Of a stretch of DNA of 64,000 nucleotides, positions 33,995-42,569 are shown piece after piece. Source of the DNA: Marinilactibacillus sp036039175 (GTDB lineage Bacteria > Bacillota > Bacilli > Lactobacillales > Carnobacteriaceae_A); contig NZ_JAYXKP010000006.1 in the NCBI RefSeq assembly GCF_036039175.1, positions 62,001 to 126,000 on the forward strand. The letters run 5' to 3'. Position numbers and translations under genes: made by a program. Each line of letters begins with the position of its first letter. The stretch's first letter is position 1. A model generated the notes under the pieces. It worked only from the letters and a program-made list of their open reading frames with translations, made no database searches and had not been told where the DNA came from.

Positions 33995-36631
33995 ATGCAC
34001 CATTATCAGCAGAATACCGAAGAAGTGTTATCTTCGCTCAATACTACAGGAGATGGACTAACTTCCTCAGAAGTAAAAAAGAGGCAGGAAGAAAAAGGCT
34101 TTAATGAGCTTGAACAAAAAAATCGTCAGTCTACTCTATCTTTATTTTTAGAAAGCTTTAAAGATCCAATGGTTATTGTTCTTTTAATTGTAGCTGTCGT
34201 TCAAGTTCTACTAGGCGAGACCGTTGAGTCTATCATCATATTTACTGTACTTGTCATCAACTCGATCCTTAGTGTCGTACAAACAAGAAAAGCAGAAGAT
34301 TCGCTGGCATCGCTTAGAAATATGGCTGCCCCAACCGCAACCGTTATCCGAAATAACAGTACACAAAGCATACCTGCTAGAGAGCTTGTTGTTGGAGATA
34401 TTATTGTATTAGAAGCTGGAAATAATATACCAGCCGATGGCCGCTTACTTGAAGCAGAGTCTTTACAGGTTGAAGAAGGTGCTCTAACTGGAGAATCTGT
34501 TCCTTCCGATAAAAATGCTGAAACAATCTCAGAAGATACAGGGCTAGCTGACCGACTCAATATGGTTTACAGCGGAACTCTTGTAACTTATGGTCGAGCA
34601 AAATATGTTGTTACTGGAATCGGATCAGAAACTGAAATGGGTAAAGTGGCTAAATTGATCCAAAATGCAACATCTAAGCAAACTCCACTTCAACGTAAAC
34701 TAGAAGTGTTCAGTAAAAAATTAGGATTTGTGATTCTTGGATTATCTATTTTGATTTTCGGTATACAAGCTGCACGGATCTTTTTAGGTGGAACGCAAGA
34801 TATCCAGATTCCATTACTGAATGCTTTTATGTTCGCAGTTGCAGTTGCGGTTGCGGCCATTCCAGAAGCTTTGCAATCGATTGTAACGATTGTATTATCC
34901 GTTGGAACTAATAAAATGGCTAAACGTCACGCCATCATCCGTAAACTACCAGCCGTTGAAACGTTGGGCTCTACTAGTGTTATTTGTACGGATAAGACGG
35001 GTACATTGACACAAAACAAAATGACAGTCGTCGATACATTCTTAGCTGGTCAAAAAGAAAAAGCTTACGCTTCTCAACCAGATCAATGGTCTTTTGACGA
35101 GAATCGTCTGATGCAAATTGCTGTTCTTGCAAATGACTCTTCCATCAATGAAAAAGGAGAATCAAGTGGTGATCCTACTGAGATTGCGTTAATCGATCAC
35201 AGTAATAAACAAGGCTTACCTTTTTCAACGCTACGCTCCACTTATCCTAGAATAGCAGAGTTACCCTTTGATTCCACTCGTAAACTGATGTCTACTCTTC
35301 ACGAAATCGATGGTGAGCAAATGATTCTGACTAAAGGTGGACCCGATGTTCTCTTTAAACGTTGTTCTAAAATTTTAATTGATGGAAACGTTGAAGAGCT
35401 GACAGAAACATATTTAAAACAATTACACGACAAAAACGAACATTTTTCCGATCAAGCAATGCGCGTTTTAGCATTTGCCTACAAACCAATTACTAAATCT
35501 GATCTTGATTTAGATGATGAAAATGACTTGATCTTTGTAGGATTACTTGCAATGATTGATCCTCCAAGAGAAGAAGTCTACGCTGCGATTAAAGAAGCTG
35601 CAGAAGCGGGTATTCGTACGATCATGATCACAGGTGACCATAAAACCACGGCACGTGCAATCGCAAGAGACTTGAACATTTTTACAGAAGGCGATATTGC
35701 TTTAACTGGACAAGAACTAGACGCCCTTTCTGAAGAAGAACTAATGGAAAAACTTGAGCACATTACTGTTTACGCCCGAGTTACACCAGAAAATAAAATC
35801 CGTATTGTTGAAGCTTGGCAAAATAAAGACCAAATCACTGCCATGACTGGTGACGGTGTGAATGACGCCCCCGCATTAAAACAAGCCGATATTGGTGTGG
35901 CTATGGGTAGTGGGACAGACGTTTCAAAAGATGCCGCTGCTATGATCTTGACGGATGATAATTTCGTTTCTATTGTAAGTGCCGTTTCAGTAGGTAGAAA
36001 TGTTTATAGTAATATCAAAAAAGCGATTGCTTATCTATTCTCAGGTAACTTAGGTGCTGTTACTGCGATTATCGCTGCTCTACTCATGAACTGGGTGAAT
36101 CCATTTACTGCTTTACAATTACTATTCATCAACTTAGTAAACGATTCTATCCCTGCTATTGCATTAGGAATGGAACCAGGTGAACCGCACATTATGAAAC
36201 AGAAACCAAGGGATCCTAATGAAGGAATATTCTCTGGTCAAACACTGCAGTCTGTTATCTTTAGAGGATTAACCATTGGTGTAGCTGTTATTATTTCTCA
36301 GTATATCGGTTTAGGATATTCTAATGAAATTAGTGTGGCTATGGCCTTCACAACATTGATTCTTGCTAGAACGTTACAGGTATTCCCTGCTCGTTCGAAT
36401 TCTCAAACCGTTTTCCAAGCAGGATTCTTTACAAATAAATATGTTGTCGGTGCATTTGCTGTATGTATGATGCTTTATGCGATTACAATATTACCAATTG
36501 TGCGTCCCATATTTGATATCCCAGCAGAATTTGGACTAGAGCACTGGGGAATCGCTGCTGGACTAGCACTCGCTACAACAGCTATCCTAGAAATTAGAAA
36601 GCTAGTCTTCCCTTCAAAATTAGCGGATTAG
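33995..36631 (+). CDS. Cation-exporting P-type ATPase, likely Mn2+/Ca2+
   Basis: 878 residues, P2-type ATPase in the cytoplasmic membrane. TGES at about 165-168 (actuator), PEAL near 290 in the fourth span, DKTGTLT with phospho-aspartate D333, and TGDGVND at 618-624 are all present; the C-terminal cation-ATPase domain with about six spans follows. Control by a manganese riboswitch points to Mn2+ (or Ca2+/Mn2+) export, as reported for streptococcal MgtA and lactococcal YoaB. The substrate is inferred from the riboswitch. AAGGATGG precedes the ATG. Confidence 0.9.
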   Translation: MHHYQQNTEEVLSSLNTTGDGLTSSEVKKRQEEKGFNELEQKNRQSTLSLFLESFKDPMVIVLLIVAVVQVLLGETVESIIIFTVLVINSILSVVQTRKAEDSLASLRNMAAPTATVIRNNSTQSIPARELVVGDIIVLEAGNNIPADGRLLEAESLQVEEGALTGESVPSDKNAETISEDTGLADRLNMVYSGTLVTYGRAKYVVTGIGSETEMGKVAKLIQNATSKQTPLQRKLEVFSKKLGFVILGLSILIFGIQAARIFLGGTQDIQIPLLNAFMFAVAVAVAAIPEALQSIVTIVLSVGTNKMAKRHAIIRKLPAVETLGSTSVICTDKTGTLTQNKMTVVDTFLAGQKEKAYASQPDQWSFDENRLMQIAVLANDSSINEKGESSGDPTEIALIDHSNKQGLPFSTLRSTYPRIAELPFDSTRKLMSTLHEIDGEQMILTKGGPDVLFKRCSKILIDGNVEELTETYLKQLHDKNEHFSDQAMRVLAFAYKPITKSDLDLDDENDLIFVGLLAMIDPPREEVYAAIKEAAEAGIRTIMITGDHKTTARAIARDLNIFTEGDIALTGQELDALSEEELMEKLEHITVYARVTPENKIRIVEAWQNKDQITAMTGDGVNDAPALKQADIGVAMGSGTDVSKDAAAMILTDDNFVSIVSAVSVGRNVYSNIKKAIAYLFSGNLGAVTAIIAALLMNWVNPFTALQLLFINLVNDSIPAIALGMEPGEPHIMKQKPRDPNEGIFSGQTLQSVIFRGLTIGVAVIISQYIGLGYSNEISVAMAFTTLILARTLQVFPARSNSQTVFQAGFFTNKYVVGAFAVCMMLYAITILPIVRPIFDIPAEFGLEHWGIAAGLALATTAILEIRKLVFPSKLAD

Positions 36632-36670
36632 ATTAAGCCTTCAAGTGTTGGAATAATTTTTCAGATAATT

Positions 36671-36708
36671 AAAAAGAGATCAGGAGAAAAATTCCTGATC
36701 TCTTTTTT
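36671..36708 (+). terminator. Terminator of the P-type ATPase gene
   Basis: AGAGATCAGGA (36675-36685) pairs with TCCTGATCTCT (36693-36703), followed by T-rich sequence. Confidence 0.88.
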
Positions 36709-36800
36709 GTATGAGTGATAAGTGTTCATGATATTTACACTGTCTGATTTATAGCACTATAGAATAAAAATAAATCCCGCGAACTTAGATTAGCTGTTTT

Positions 36801-37052
36801 TCAATCTTGTCTAGGTTCTTTTATTTTGTCTACGATCTGCTTTGCCTCTACTAGGTCTAATGTATAATATTTTTCTCTAAGTAATTTAATGGTTTTCACT
36901 TCATTGCCTTCTTTAAGGTAAGTTTCTTCTGCAAATGTCTTAAGCTCTTTTTCATCATGCGTAATGAAACTTTTCAATTTTTTGATTTCTCTTTGTTGAC
37001 TGAGATTGAGCAAAAGTAGCGTAACTAACATCATAAACAAAAAAATCGTCAT
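36801..37052 (-). CDS. Small membrane-anchored protein with L7/L12-CTD-like end
   Basis: 83 residues. A hydrophobic segment (2-18) is followed by a charged region. The end, KEGNEVKTIKLLREKY then LDLVEAKQIVDKIK, resembles the C-terminal domain of ribosomal protein L7/L12 (IKxxRExTGxxLxEAKxxVD). Such anchored L7/L12-like proteins are known in Firmicutes but have no assigned role. The ATG ending at 37052 has GAGG 8 nt upstream; an in-frame ATG seven codons earlier overlaps the ribosome site itself. Confidence 0.6.
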   Translation of the reverse strand: MTIFLFMMLVTLLLLNLSQQREIKKLKSFITHDEKELKTFAEETYLKEGNEVKTIKLLREKYYTLDLVEAKQIVDKIKEPRQD

Positions 37053-37266
37053 TTTATATACCTCTTCCTCCATTAAAATAGTTAGATCTTTGGTTAAGAG
37101 ACTGCATGTTTTAAGCTTAAAACTATTTTTCCTCTAGTATTATTTAAAGCATGTTACAGTCATTCTATTATATCAGATAACGAAATGCATGAGCATTATA
37201 TTTCCAAAAGTTCAATTGAAGAGTTACTATGAATTCGTAGTTAATAGAACTTTAGGAGGAAGCAAG

Positions 37267-38073
37267 TTGAATAAAATGATAAAAGGTAAAAATGATGTAT
37301 CAATCGCTGTAAAAGATATGGGTTCAGGTTCACCAGTTGTTTTTCTTCACGGCTGGCCACTAAATAACTTGATGTTTGAATATCAGTATAACCATCTTTT
37401 AGAGAATGGTTACCGTGTAATCGGAATTGATCTTAGAGGTTACGGAGATTCTGATTTAGGTATTGAAGGATATGGTTATGATACTTTCGCTGACGACGTT
37501 AGAGCTGTTATTGAAGAATTAAACATAACAGATGCAACACTTGTTGGGTTTTCTATGGGTGGAGCGACTGCTGTTAGATATATGGCCCGTCACAACGGAT
37601 TTGGAGTCAACAAACTCGTTCTTCTTGGCGCTGCGGCTCCTAGGTTTACGCAAGGATCTGATTATCCTTATGGAATGGAAAAAGAAGGCGTAGATGAACT
37701 GATTGCACAAGCTAAAGTTGACCGTCCAAAAATGGTCACTGACTTTGGATCAAAATTGTTTAATAAGAAACCAAGTGATGCTTACGCAGACTGGGTTGCG
37801 AGTTTAGCGTTTAAAGCTTCTTCATATGGTACAATTCTTTCAGCAATTGCTTTAAGAGATGAAGATCTTTCTGAAGACTTAACTAAAATCACTGTCCCTA
37901 CTTTGATTGGTCACGGTAAAGAAGATCAGGTATGTCCTTACGACTTTGCTGAGTTGATGAATAAAGCGATACCTGACAGTACACTTAAAACCTTCGAAGA
38001 AAGTGGGCATGGTATTTTCCATGACCAACCAGAAGATTTAAACAATGCTTTATTGGACTTCATCCAATTATAA
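37267..38073 (+). CDS. Alpha/beta hydrolase
   Basis: 268 residues, haloperoxidase/esterase-like. Oxyanion HGWPLNN after VVFLHG, the nucleophile elbow GFSMGG, the acid in LIGHGKEDQ and the final GHGIFHD histidine form a full triad. The frame opens at 37189, but AGGAGGA at 37254-37260 points to the TTG at 37267 as start. The substrate is unknown. Confidence 0.87.
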   Translation: MNKMIKGKNDVSIAVKDMGSGSPVVFLHGWPLNNLMFEYQYNHLLENGYRVIGIDLRGYGDSDLGIEGYGYDTFADDVRAVIEELNITDATLVGFSMGGATAVRYMARHNGFGVNKLVLLGAAAPRFTQGSDYPYGMEKEGVDELIAQAKVDRPKMVTDFGSKLFNKKPSDAYADWVASLAFKASSYGTILSAIALRDEDLSEDLTKITVPTLIGHGKEDQVCPYDFAELMNKAIPDSTLKTFEESGHGIFHDQPEDLNNALLDFIQL

Positions 38074-38183
38074 TCTCTACTTCAAAGAATGATTTCATTT
38101 TAAATAGCGAACTGTATATAAAAAAAGGTTTTGAGATACCTAATCAAAAGAGACCATTAAATTTAAGGTATTGAAACTGATAA

Positions 38184-38233
38184 CCCCCTATTAAAGTAGA
38201 CGTCAAGAATTTCTACTTTAATAGGGGGTTTTG
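38184..38233 (+). terminator. Terminator of the alpha/beta hydrolase gene
   Basis: A 17-bp perfect stem (38184-38200 with 38212-38228) followed by T4. Confidence 0.85.
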
Positions 38234-38295
38234 ATGACCTTAATATGAACTTTCAGTGCAGTAGTTCATCATGTCAAGATAGAACAACATTATTT

Positions 38296-39225
38296 CTAAG
38301 TTCTTTCTGTCTGTTTTACAATGTAAAGAGGTCTACGTTTAGTCTCCAAGTATGTTTGACTAACGTATTTTCCTAAAATCCCTAAAGAAAGCAGTTGGAC
38401 GCCACCTAGTCCTAATATGATCACCATTAAAGAAGTCCAACCCTGTGTTGGGTTATCAAAGATAATGGTACGAATCATAAAGAAAATCATCATTAAAATA
38501 GAAATGACAAATGAAATCACGCCCATATATGAAGCGATTGATAAGGGAACGTCAGAATAAGCTACTATCCCTTGTAACGAATATTTAAATAAACTCCAAA
38601 ATGACCAGGTTGTTTCCCCTTCCGCTCTTTCATGATTCTCATATTCTAAGTAAAGTGTGTTGAACCCTACCCAACTAAATATTCCTTTTGAAAATCGGTT
38701 GTATTCTTTTACTTCTAAGATAGAATCAACCATTTGGCGTCTCATCATTCTAAAATCTCTAGCTCCATCAACAATATCAATGTCCGATATTTTGTTGATT
38801 AATTTATAAAATGAACGTGCAAAATAAGAGCGAATAAAAGGCTCTCCTTTTCTGGTAACTCGCCGTGCTCCTATACAATGATAGGTTCCCTCTTCTATGT
38901 GAGCGTACATATCTATTAGCATTTCTGGAGGGTCTTGTAGATCAACATCCATCAAAACAACGTAATCTCCTTTAGATTCAGAAAGTCCAGCATATATGGC
39001 AGCTTCTTTTCCAAAATTACGAGAAAAGGAGATATATCGAATCTGTTCTTTAGTACCGTTGACGATCTTTTGTAATTCTAATAAAGTACTGTCTGAGGAA
39101 CCATCATCTATAAAAATATATTCTTTCTTTAGTGGCAATTCAATATTCGATATTTTTTCAAAAAAGATAGGTATCATTTTCTCCTCATTAAAACAAGGCA
39201 CAACAATCGATAAAATCTTATCCAT
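38296..39225 (-). CDS. Family 2 glycosyltransferase, CsbB/GtrB-like
   Basis: 309 residues. An N-terminal GT-A domain with DDGSSDSTL and DVDLQDPP, then EYNRFSKGIFSWVG, and two C-terminal membrane spans (about 228-255 and 262-288). CsbB/GtrB enzymes load a sugar onto undecaprenyl phosphate on the cytosolic side. The upstream gene of the same operon is a YfhO-like GT-C protein, the partner expected to transfer the sugar outside. Target (teichoic acid or other wall polymer) is inferred from the Bacillus and Listeria systems. GGAGG precedes the ATG. Confidence 0.88.
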   Translation of the reverse strand: MDKILSIVVPCFNEEKMIPIFFEKISNIELPLKKEYIFIDDGSSDSTLLELQKIVNGTKEQIRYISFSRNFGKEAAIYAGLSESKGDYVVLMDVDLQDPPEMLIDMYAHIEEGTYHCIGARRVTRKGEPFIRSYFARSFYKLINKISDIDIVDGARDFRMMRRQMVDSILEVKEYNRFSKGIFSWVGFNTLYLEYENHERAEGETTWSFWSLFKYSLQGIVAYSDVPLSIASYMGVISFVISILMMIFFMIRTIIFDNPTQGWTSLMVIILGLGGVQLLSLGILGKYVSQTYLETKRRPLYIVKQTERT

Positions 39226-39296
39226 GTAGTTCTCTCCCTCCTATAAAGTTGAACACTAATACTCATTTTGTAACCATTAAAAATAACTTATGATCA

Positions 39297-40991
39297 TTAA
39301 ACTTTTCGAATTCGTCCAATAAATTTAAAAAGTATCATAGAAATTGAAATCAACCACGTTAATACTGTAGTAGCTAATAGAATTGAGAATATTCTACTTT
39401 CTTTGTAAGTGACTTTCAGGGTGTTTTCGCCTTCTTTATCTACTAATTTTGGTGTTCCAATTCCAGATAACTGTATATCTTTTCCAGTAAGCTGTTCGCC
39501 GTTATGTGTAATTACTGTATCGCGATAAACAACAACAGGAATATTTCTTTCTTCAAGGGAATCACCTTCCCAAGTGACCACTAGAGAATGATTTTCTATT
39601 TTTTTATCAAATTGATTGGTTTCAGCCAGAATATATTCTTCATATAGCTCATATTTATTTGACTGGTCCTCATGGTAAGTAGGCAGATAATCTGGTGTAG
39701 ACTTCTGAACGAGTTCGAGGCTTAGCAATTTATCCTTACTATAAAAGGATTGTTTTAAAACACTAGAATCATCAGTATATAAAAATTGATGCAGGGATGG
39801 TTTTATTGGCTCATTTGAGTTCCATTGAAGGCTCGCAAATATTATTAGACCGATTGTTTGAATTAAGGAAAAAGAAAGTAATAGCCTAAACCACTTTTTC
39901 TTCTTTGAAAACGTCGAATGATGGTTTAAATTTTTAGCAGTCGAAAATAAAAGGAGAACAGTAAACGGAACAAAAAAACGAAAAGGAAATTGAATGAAAT
40001 TTACACCCAATAAATGATTAGTTGATAAGAATTTCCAAGGTACGATATTGGTCGTAAGTAGTAAAAAGAATAAGGTCAAAAGCGAAGTAACTTTATCAAA
40101 GCTACCATAATTCTTCCATGATTTAATATCATAATACAACTTGAGCCCGATGAGCAGGACTAAAGGGAAAGGGGTAGTTAGCCAATAAGAGCTATTTGAT
40201 GTTATCGTATTTAAATACATTGTTTTATTAATAAAAGGAGGAACAATGTTATTCTCCTTGTAAATCGTTAAAAAACTATACCAAATATTCAAAGTAAGTA
40301 GTAAAAAGAACGATATTGAGTAGCAGAGAGAAACGAGTAGTCTTAGTTTATTTGTATTATTTCTAAAAAACAAATTAAGAAAATAGATAAAATAAATGAT
40401 GACTAATAGCAACGCAGTAAACATATGTACTTGGGTCATTAAGGCAACAAGAAATCCTACTTGGAAAGCATTGAATTTGTTATTCTTTTCAAATTGAATT
40501 ATCGGCAATAGACATATTGGAAGTAGAGCAGCTCCCCAACTTGTAAATCCTTGCCTAGTAATCCAGTATGTAATTGAAAAAGTCGTCATGAAAAAGACAC
40601 TTGTATAAAAAGCAATATCCTTTTTGATAGAACTAGCTATTAATAATCCATACATACTCAAACCGGCAATTACATATAATATAAAGTTTGACAGTAGTTG
40701 ATAAATGAACCAAGAAGGGCTAATCAGCACCAGTAATCCATGAAAATACGCCATGAAAGGTCCATAAAGAGCATTCACGATTCGTCCAGTTTGTTGAAAT
40801 CCGTACATCTGGATAAAATATTGAAAATTTCCATTTTTTATTTGAGATGCGGTATCCCAAAACCTATTAAAATGAAACATCGAATCAGAACCAATTACCA
40901 TTGATTTCATAACTAACTGGGGTAGAATTAATAATATTGCAATTAGGACGATCCTTCCTATGATACTTAAATTGTTTTTTTTCACCGTCAA
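39297..40991 (-). CDS. YfhO-like polytopic membrane glycosyltransferase (GT-C)
   Basis: 564 residues. About ten or more membrane spans from residue 10 to about 390, an extracellular domain (about 395-535) and a last span near 535-557. GSDSMFHFNRFWD near 33-45 holds the acidic residues expected of GT-C catalytic loops, and RIVNALYGPFMAYFHG follows. With the CsbB-like enzyme it would transfer a lipid-linked sugar to a wall polymer. No GtrA-type flippase is adjacent. The start is TTG with GGAGG 9 nt upstream. Confidence 0.75.
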   Translation of the reverse strand: MTVKKNNLSIIGRIVLIAILLILPQLVMKSMVIGSDSMFHFNRFWDTASQIKNGNFQYFIQMYGFQQTGRIVNALYGPFMAYFHGLLVLISPSWFIYQLLSNFILYVIAGLSMYGLLIASSIKKDIAFYTSVFFMTTFSITYWITRQGFTSWGAALLPICLLPIIQFEKNNKFNAFQVGFLVALMTQVHMFTALLLVIIYFIYFLNLFFRNNTNKLRLLVSLCYSISFFLLLTLNIWYSFLTIYKENNIVPPFINKTMYLNTITSNSSYWLTTPFPLVLLIGLKLYYDIKSWKNYGSFDKVTSLLTLFFLLLTTNIVPWKFLSTNHLLGVNFIQFPFRFFVPFTVLLLFSTAKNLNHHSTFSKKKKWFRLLLSFSLIQTIGLIIFASLQWNSNEPIKPSLHQFLYTDDSSVLKQSFYSKDKLLSLELVQKSTPDYLPTYHEDQSNKYELYEEYILAETNQFDKKIENHSLVVTWEGDSLEERNIPVVVYRDTVITHNGEQLTGKDIQLSGIGTPKLVDKEGENTLKVTYKESRIFSILLATTVLTWLISISMILFKFIGRIRKV

Positions 40992-41458
40992 TTCTAGTTA
41001 CCTCCACATATCTATATAATTTCTCAAGATATTTCTTTACTACTAAAAAATTGAATTTAAATTCGTTTTAATCAAAAAAGCAGCCTTATCTATTAGATGT
41101 TTGATCTAACATATAAGGACTAGCCAAGTTGACACTTACTTTTTATATTATCACCTCAAAGGACTATACACTTTTTTATGTAAAAAAACCTCTCAATAAG
41201 TATATCATCAATCAAATTCGTTAAAAATAAAAACTTACATTAAAGTTTTTTCTCTTGCGATTTTTTTAACTAATACCCTATTACTTAGAAAATCATATTT
41301 AACTCATTAGGTAGGTAAATCGTACTAAGTATCCTGTTTTAATTTTCAAAAAACAGATTCAAGATAGTATGAAGTATTGACACTGATGAAATTTGTAAAT
41401 TTCATACTATCCTTCATTCGAAAAGATAATAAATACTAAGAACTATTTATGGACATGG
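40992..41458 (-). other. Long upstream region of the glycosylation operon
   Basis: About 470 bases with no open frame that has a ribosome site. On the minus strand a TATACT (41204-41199) is a possible -10. About 80 bases beyond it a hairpin (about 41079-41123, CCTTAT/ATAAGG and TTAGAT/ATCTAA) is followed by T6, a terminator-like element some 90 bases before the TTG start. Further upstream, GATAGTATGAA (41363-41373) and TTCATACTATC (41401-41411) form a perfect 11-bp inverted repeat that competes with GAAATTT/AAATTTC (41388-41403). This could be an attenuated leader or a small RNA. Confidence 0.4.
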
Positions 41459-41490
41459 AAAAAGGATGAGATTTATACCACATCCTTTTT
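41459..41490 (-). terminator. Terminator of the VOC protein gene
   Basis: AAAAAGGATG (41459-41468) pairs with CATCCTTTTT (41481-41490). Confidence 0.75.
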
Positions 41491-41500
41491 ATGCCCTATT

Positions 41501-42412
41501 TCACTCACCATTATAAGCTGACCACAATTTAGCGATATCTAGTTTTTTCATTTCTAATAGCACTTCCATATAGCGTTTGATTCGTTCCGGGCTACTAGTT
41601 TCAGACTCCATTTGATCGATATCTTTTGCGACAATTTGCCAAGATAAGCCAAATGGATCCTTCAGCCATCCACACTGTTCGAACTCTGGAAAAGCAGACA
41701 GCTTTTCCCAATAGTGATCCAATTCAGTTTGATCTTCACATTTGACCATAAACGAAATAGCTTCATTAAACTGAAACTCATGATCGTCTTCATCATCCAT
41801 CACGGCAAACCATTGATCTTCAATCTTGAATTCAGTGAATACACCACTTGTTTTATCTGCCTTACCTTCAATTGGAAAACGAGAAACTTCTCCAATCTGT
41901 GCGTTCTTGAAAATAGAGGTATATAAGCGCATAGCTTCCTCTGCTTGCCCAAACTGTTTACCTGAAAATAAGATAGATGGCATGACAGCTGGTTTGTCAT
42001 CTTCTTCATCAACAAGCATCAATTGCCAAGTAAATCCGTAACGGTCTTGAACTACGCCGTATTTCTCACTAAAAGAAGTCGTTTCTAGAGGGACTTCAAC
42101 TTTTCCGGCTTTTTCTAATGCAGTCCAAAGTTTAGTGAGTTCTTCCCCTTTTGGATCCTCTATCAATTTAAAGCGAATCATAAATGAAATCAGTGGATTC
42201 ACTTTGAAGTACGGTCCGCCACTTATCGCTGTGAAGTCATAGCCACATAATTGAAAAGATACTAGATCAGCGTCTCCCGAAGGTGTATCCGGTAAGGTCA
42301 ATTTGTTTGTGATTCTTGAATCAGGAAATATAGACGTATAGAAATCAGCTGCTTCAAAAGCTTCAGTGTCAAACCATAGACTTGGAACAATTACTTGTGA
42401 CGACTTTGTCAT
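41501..42412 (-). CDS. Two-domain VOC/PhnB-like protein
   Basis: 303 residues made of two tandem VOC (glyoxalase fold) domains of the 3-demethylubiquinone-methyltransferase-like type. Each repeat has the pattern PSLWF-A--FYTSIFPDS or PSILFS-A--LYTSIFKNA, then DRYGFTWQL or DPFGLSWQI at its end. The enzymatic role is unknown. GGAGGG precedes the ATG. Transcribed alone. Confidence 0.83.
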   Translation of the reverse strand: MTKSSQVIVPSLWFDTEAFEAADFYTSIFPDSRITNKLTLPDTPSGDADLVSFQLCGYDFTAISGGPYFKVNPLISFMIRFKLIEDPKGEELTKLWTALEKAGKVEVPLETTSFSEKYGVVQDRYGFTWQLMLVDEEDDKPAVMPSILFSGKQFGQAEEAMRLYTSIFKNAQIGEVSRFPIEGKADKTSGVFTEFKIEDQWFAVMDDEDDHEFQFNEAISFMVKCEDQTELDHYWEKLSAFPEFEQCGWLKDPFGLSWQIVAKDIDQMESETSSPERIKRYMEVLLEMKKLDIAKLWSAYNGE

Positions 42413-42520
42413 GTTAATCCCTCCATAATCAGTTCAAACGTTATAACAACGGTCATATCTTCTTGTTTGAGTATAGTTTAACACACGTTATTTCAAAGTA
42501 TAGTCTTATTTCTTACGTAG

Positions 42521-42554
42521 AAAAAAGCCTAAAACCAAATGGTTCCAGACTTTT
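42521..42554 (-). terminator. Terminator of the GH4 glucosidase gene
   Basis: Arms 42525-42536 and 42541-42552 pair with a few G-U pairs; T6 follows on the minus strand. Confidence 0.7.
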
Positions 42555-42569
42555 CTCTATTCATAATTT

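Noticed and set aside
41363..41411. Inverted repeat as the ends of a small insertion element
   Set aside because: The arms are only 11 bp, 27 bases apart, with no target duplication or transposase nearby; a leader or operator structure is more likely.
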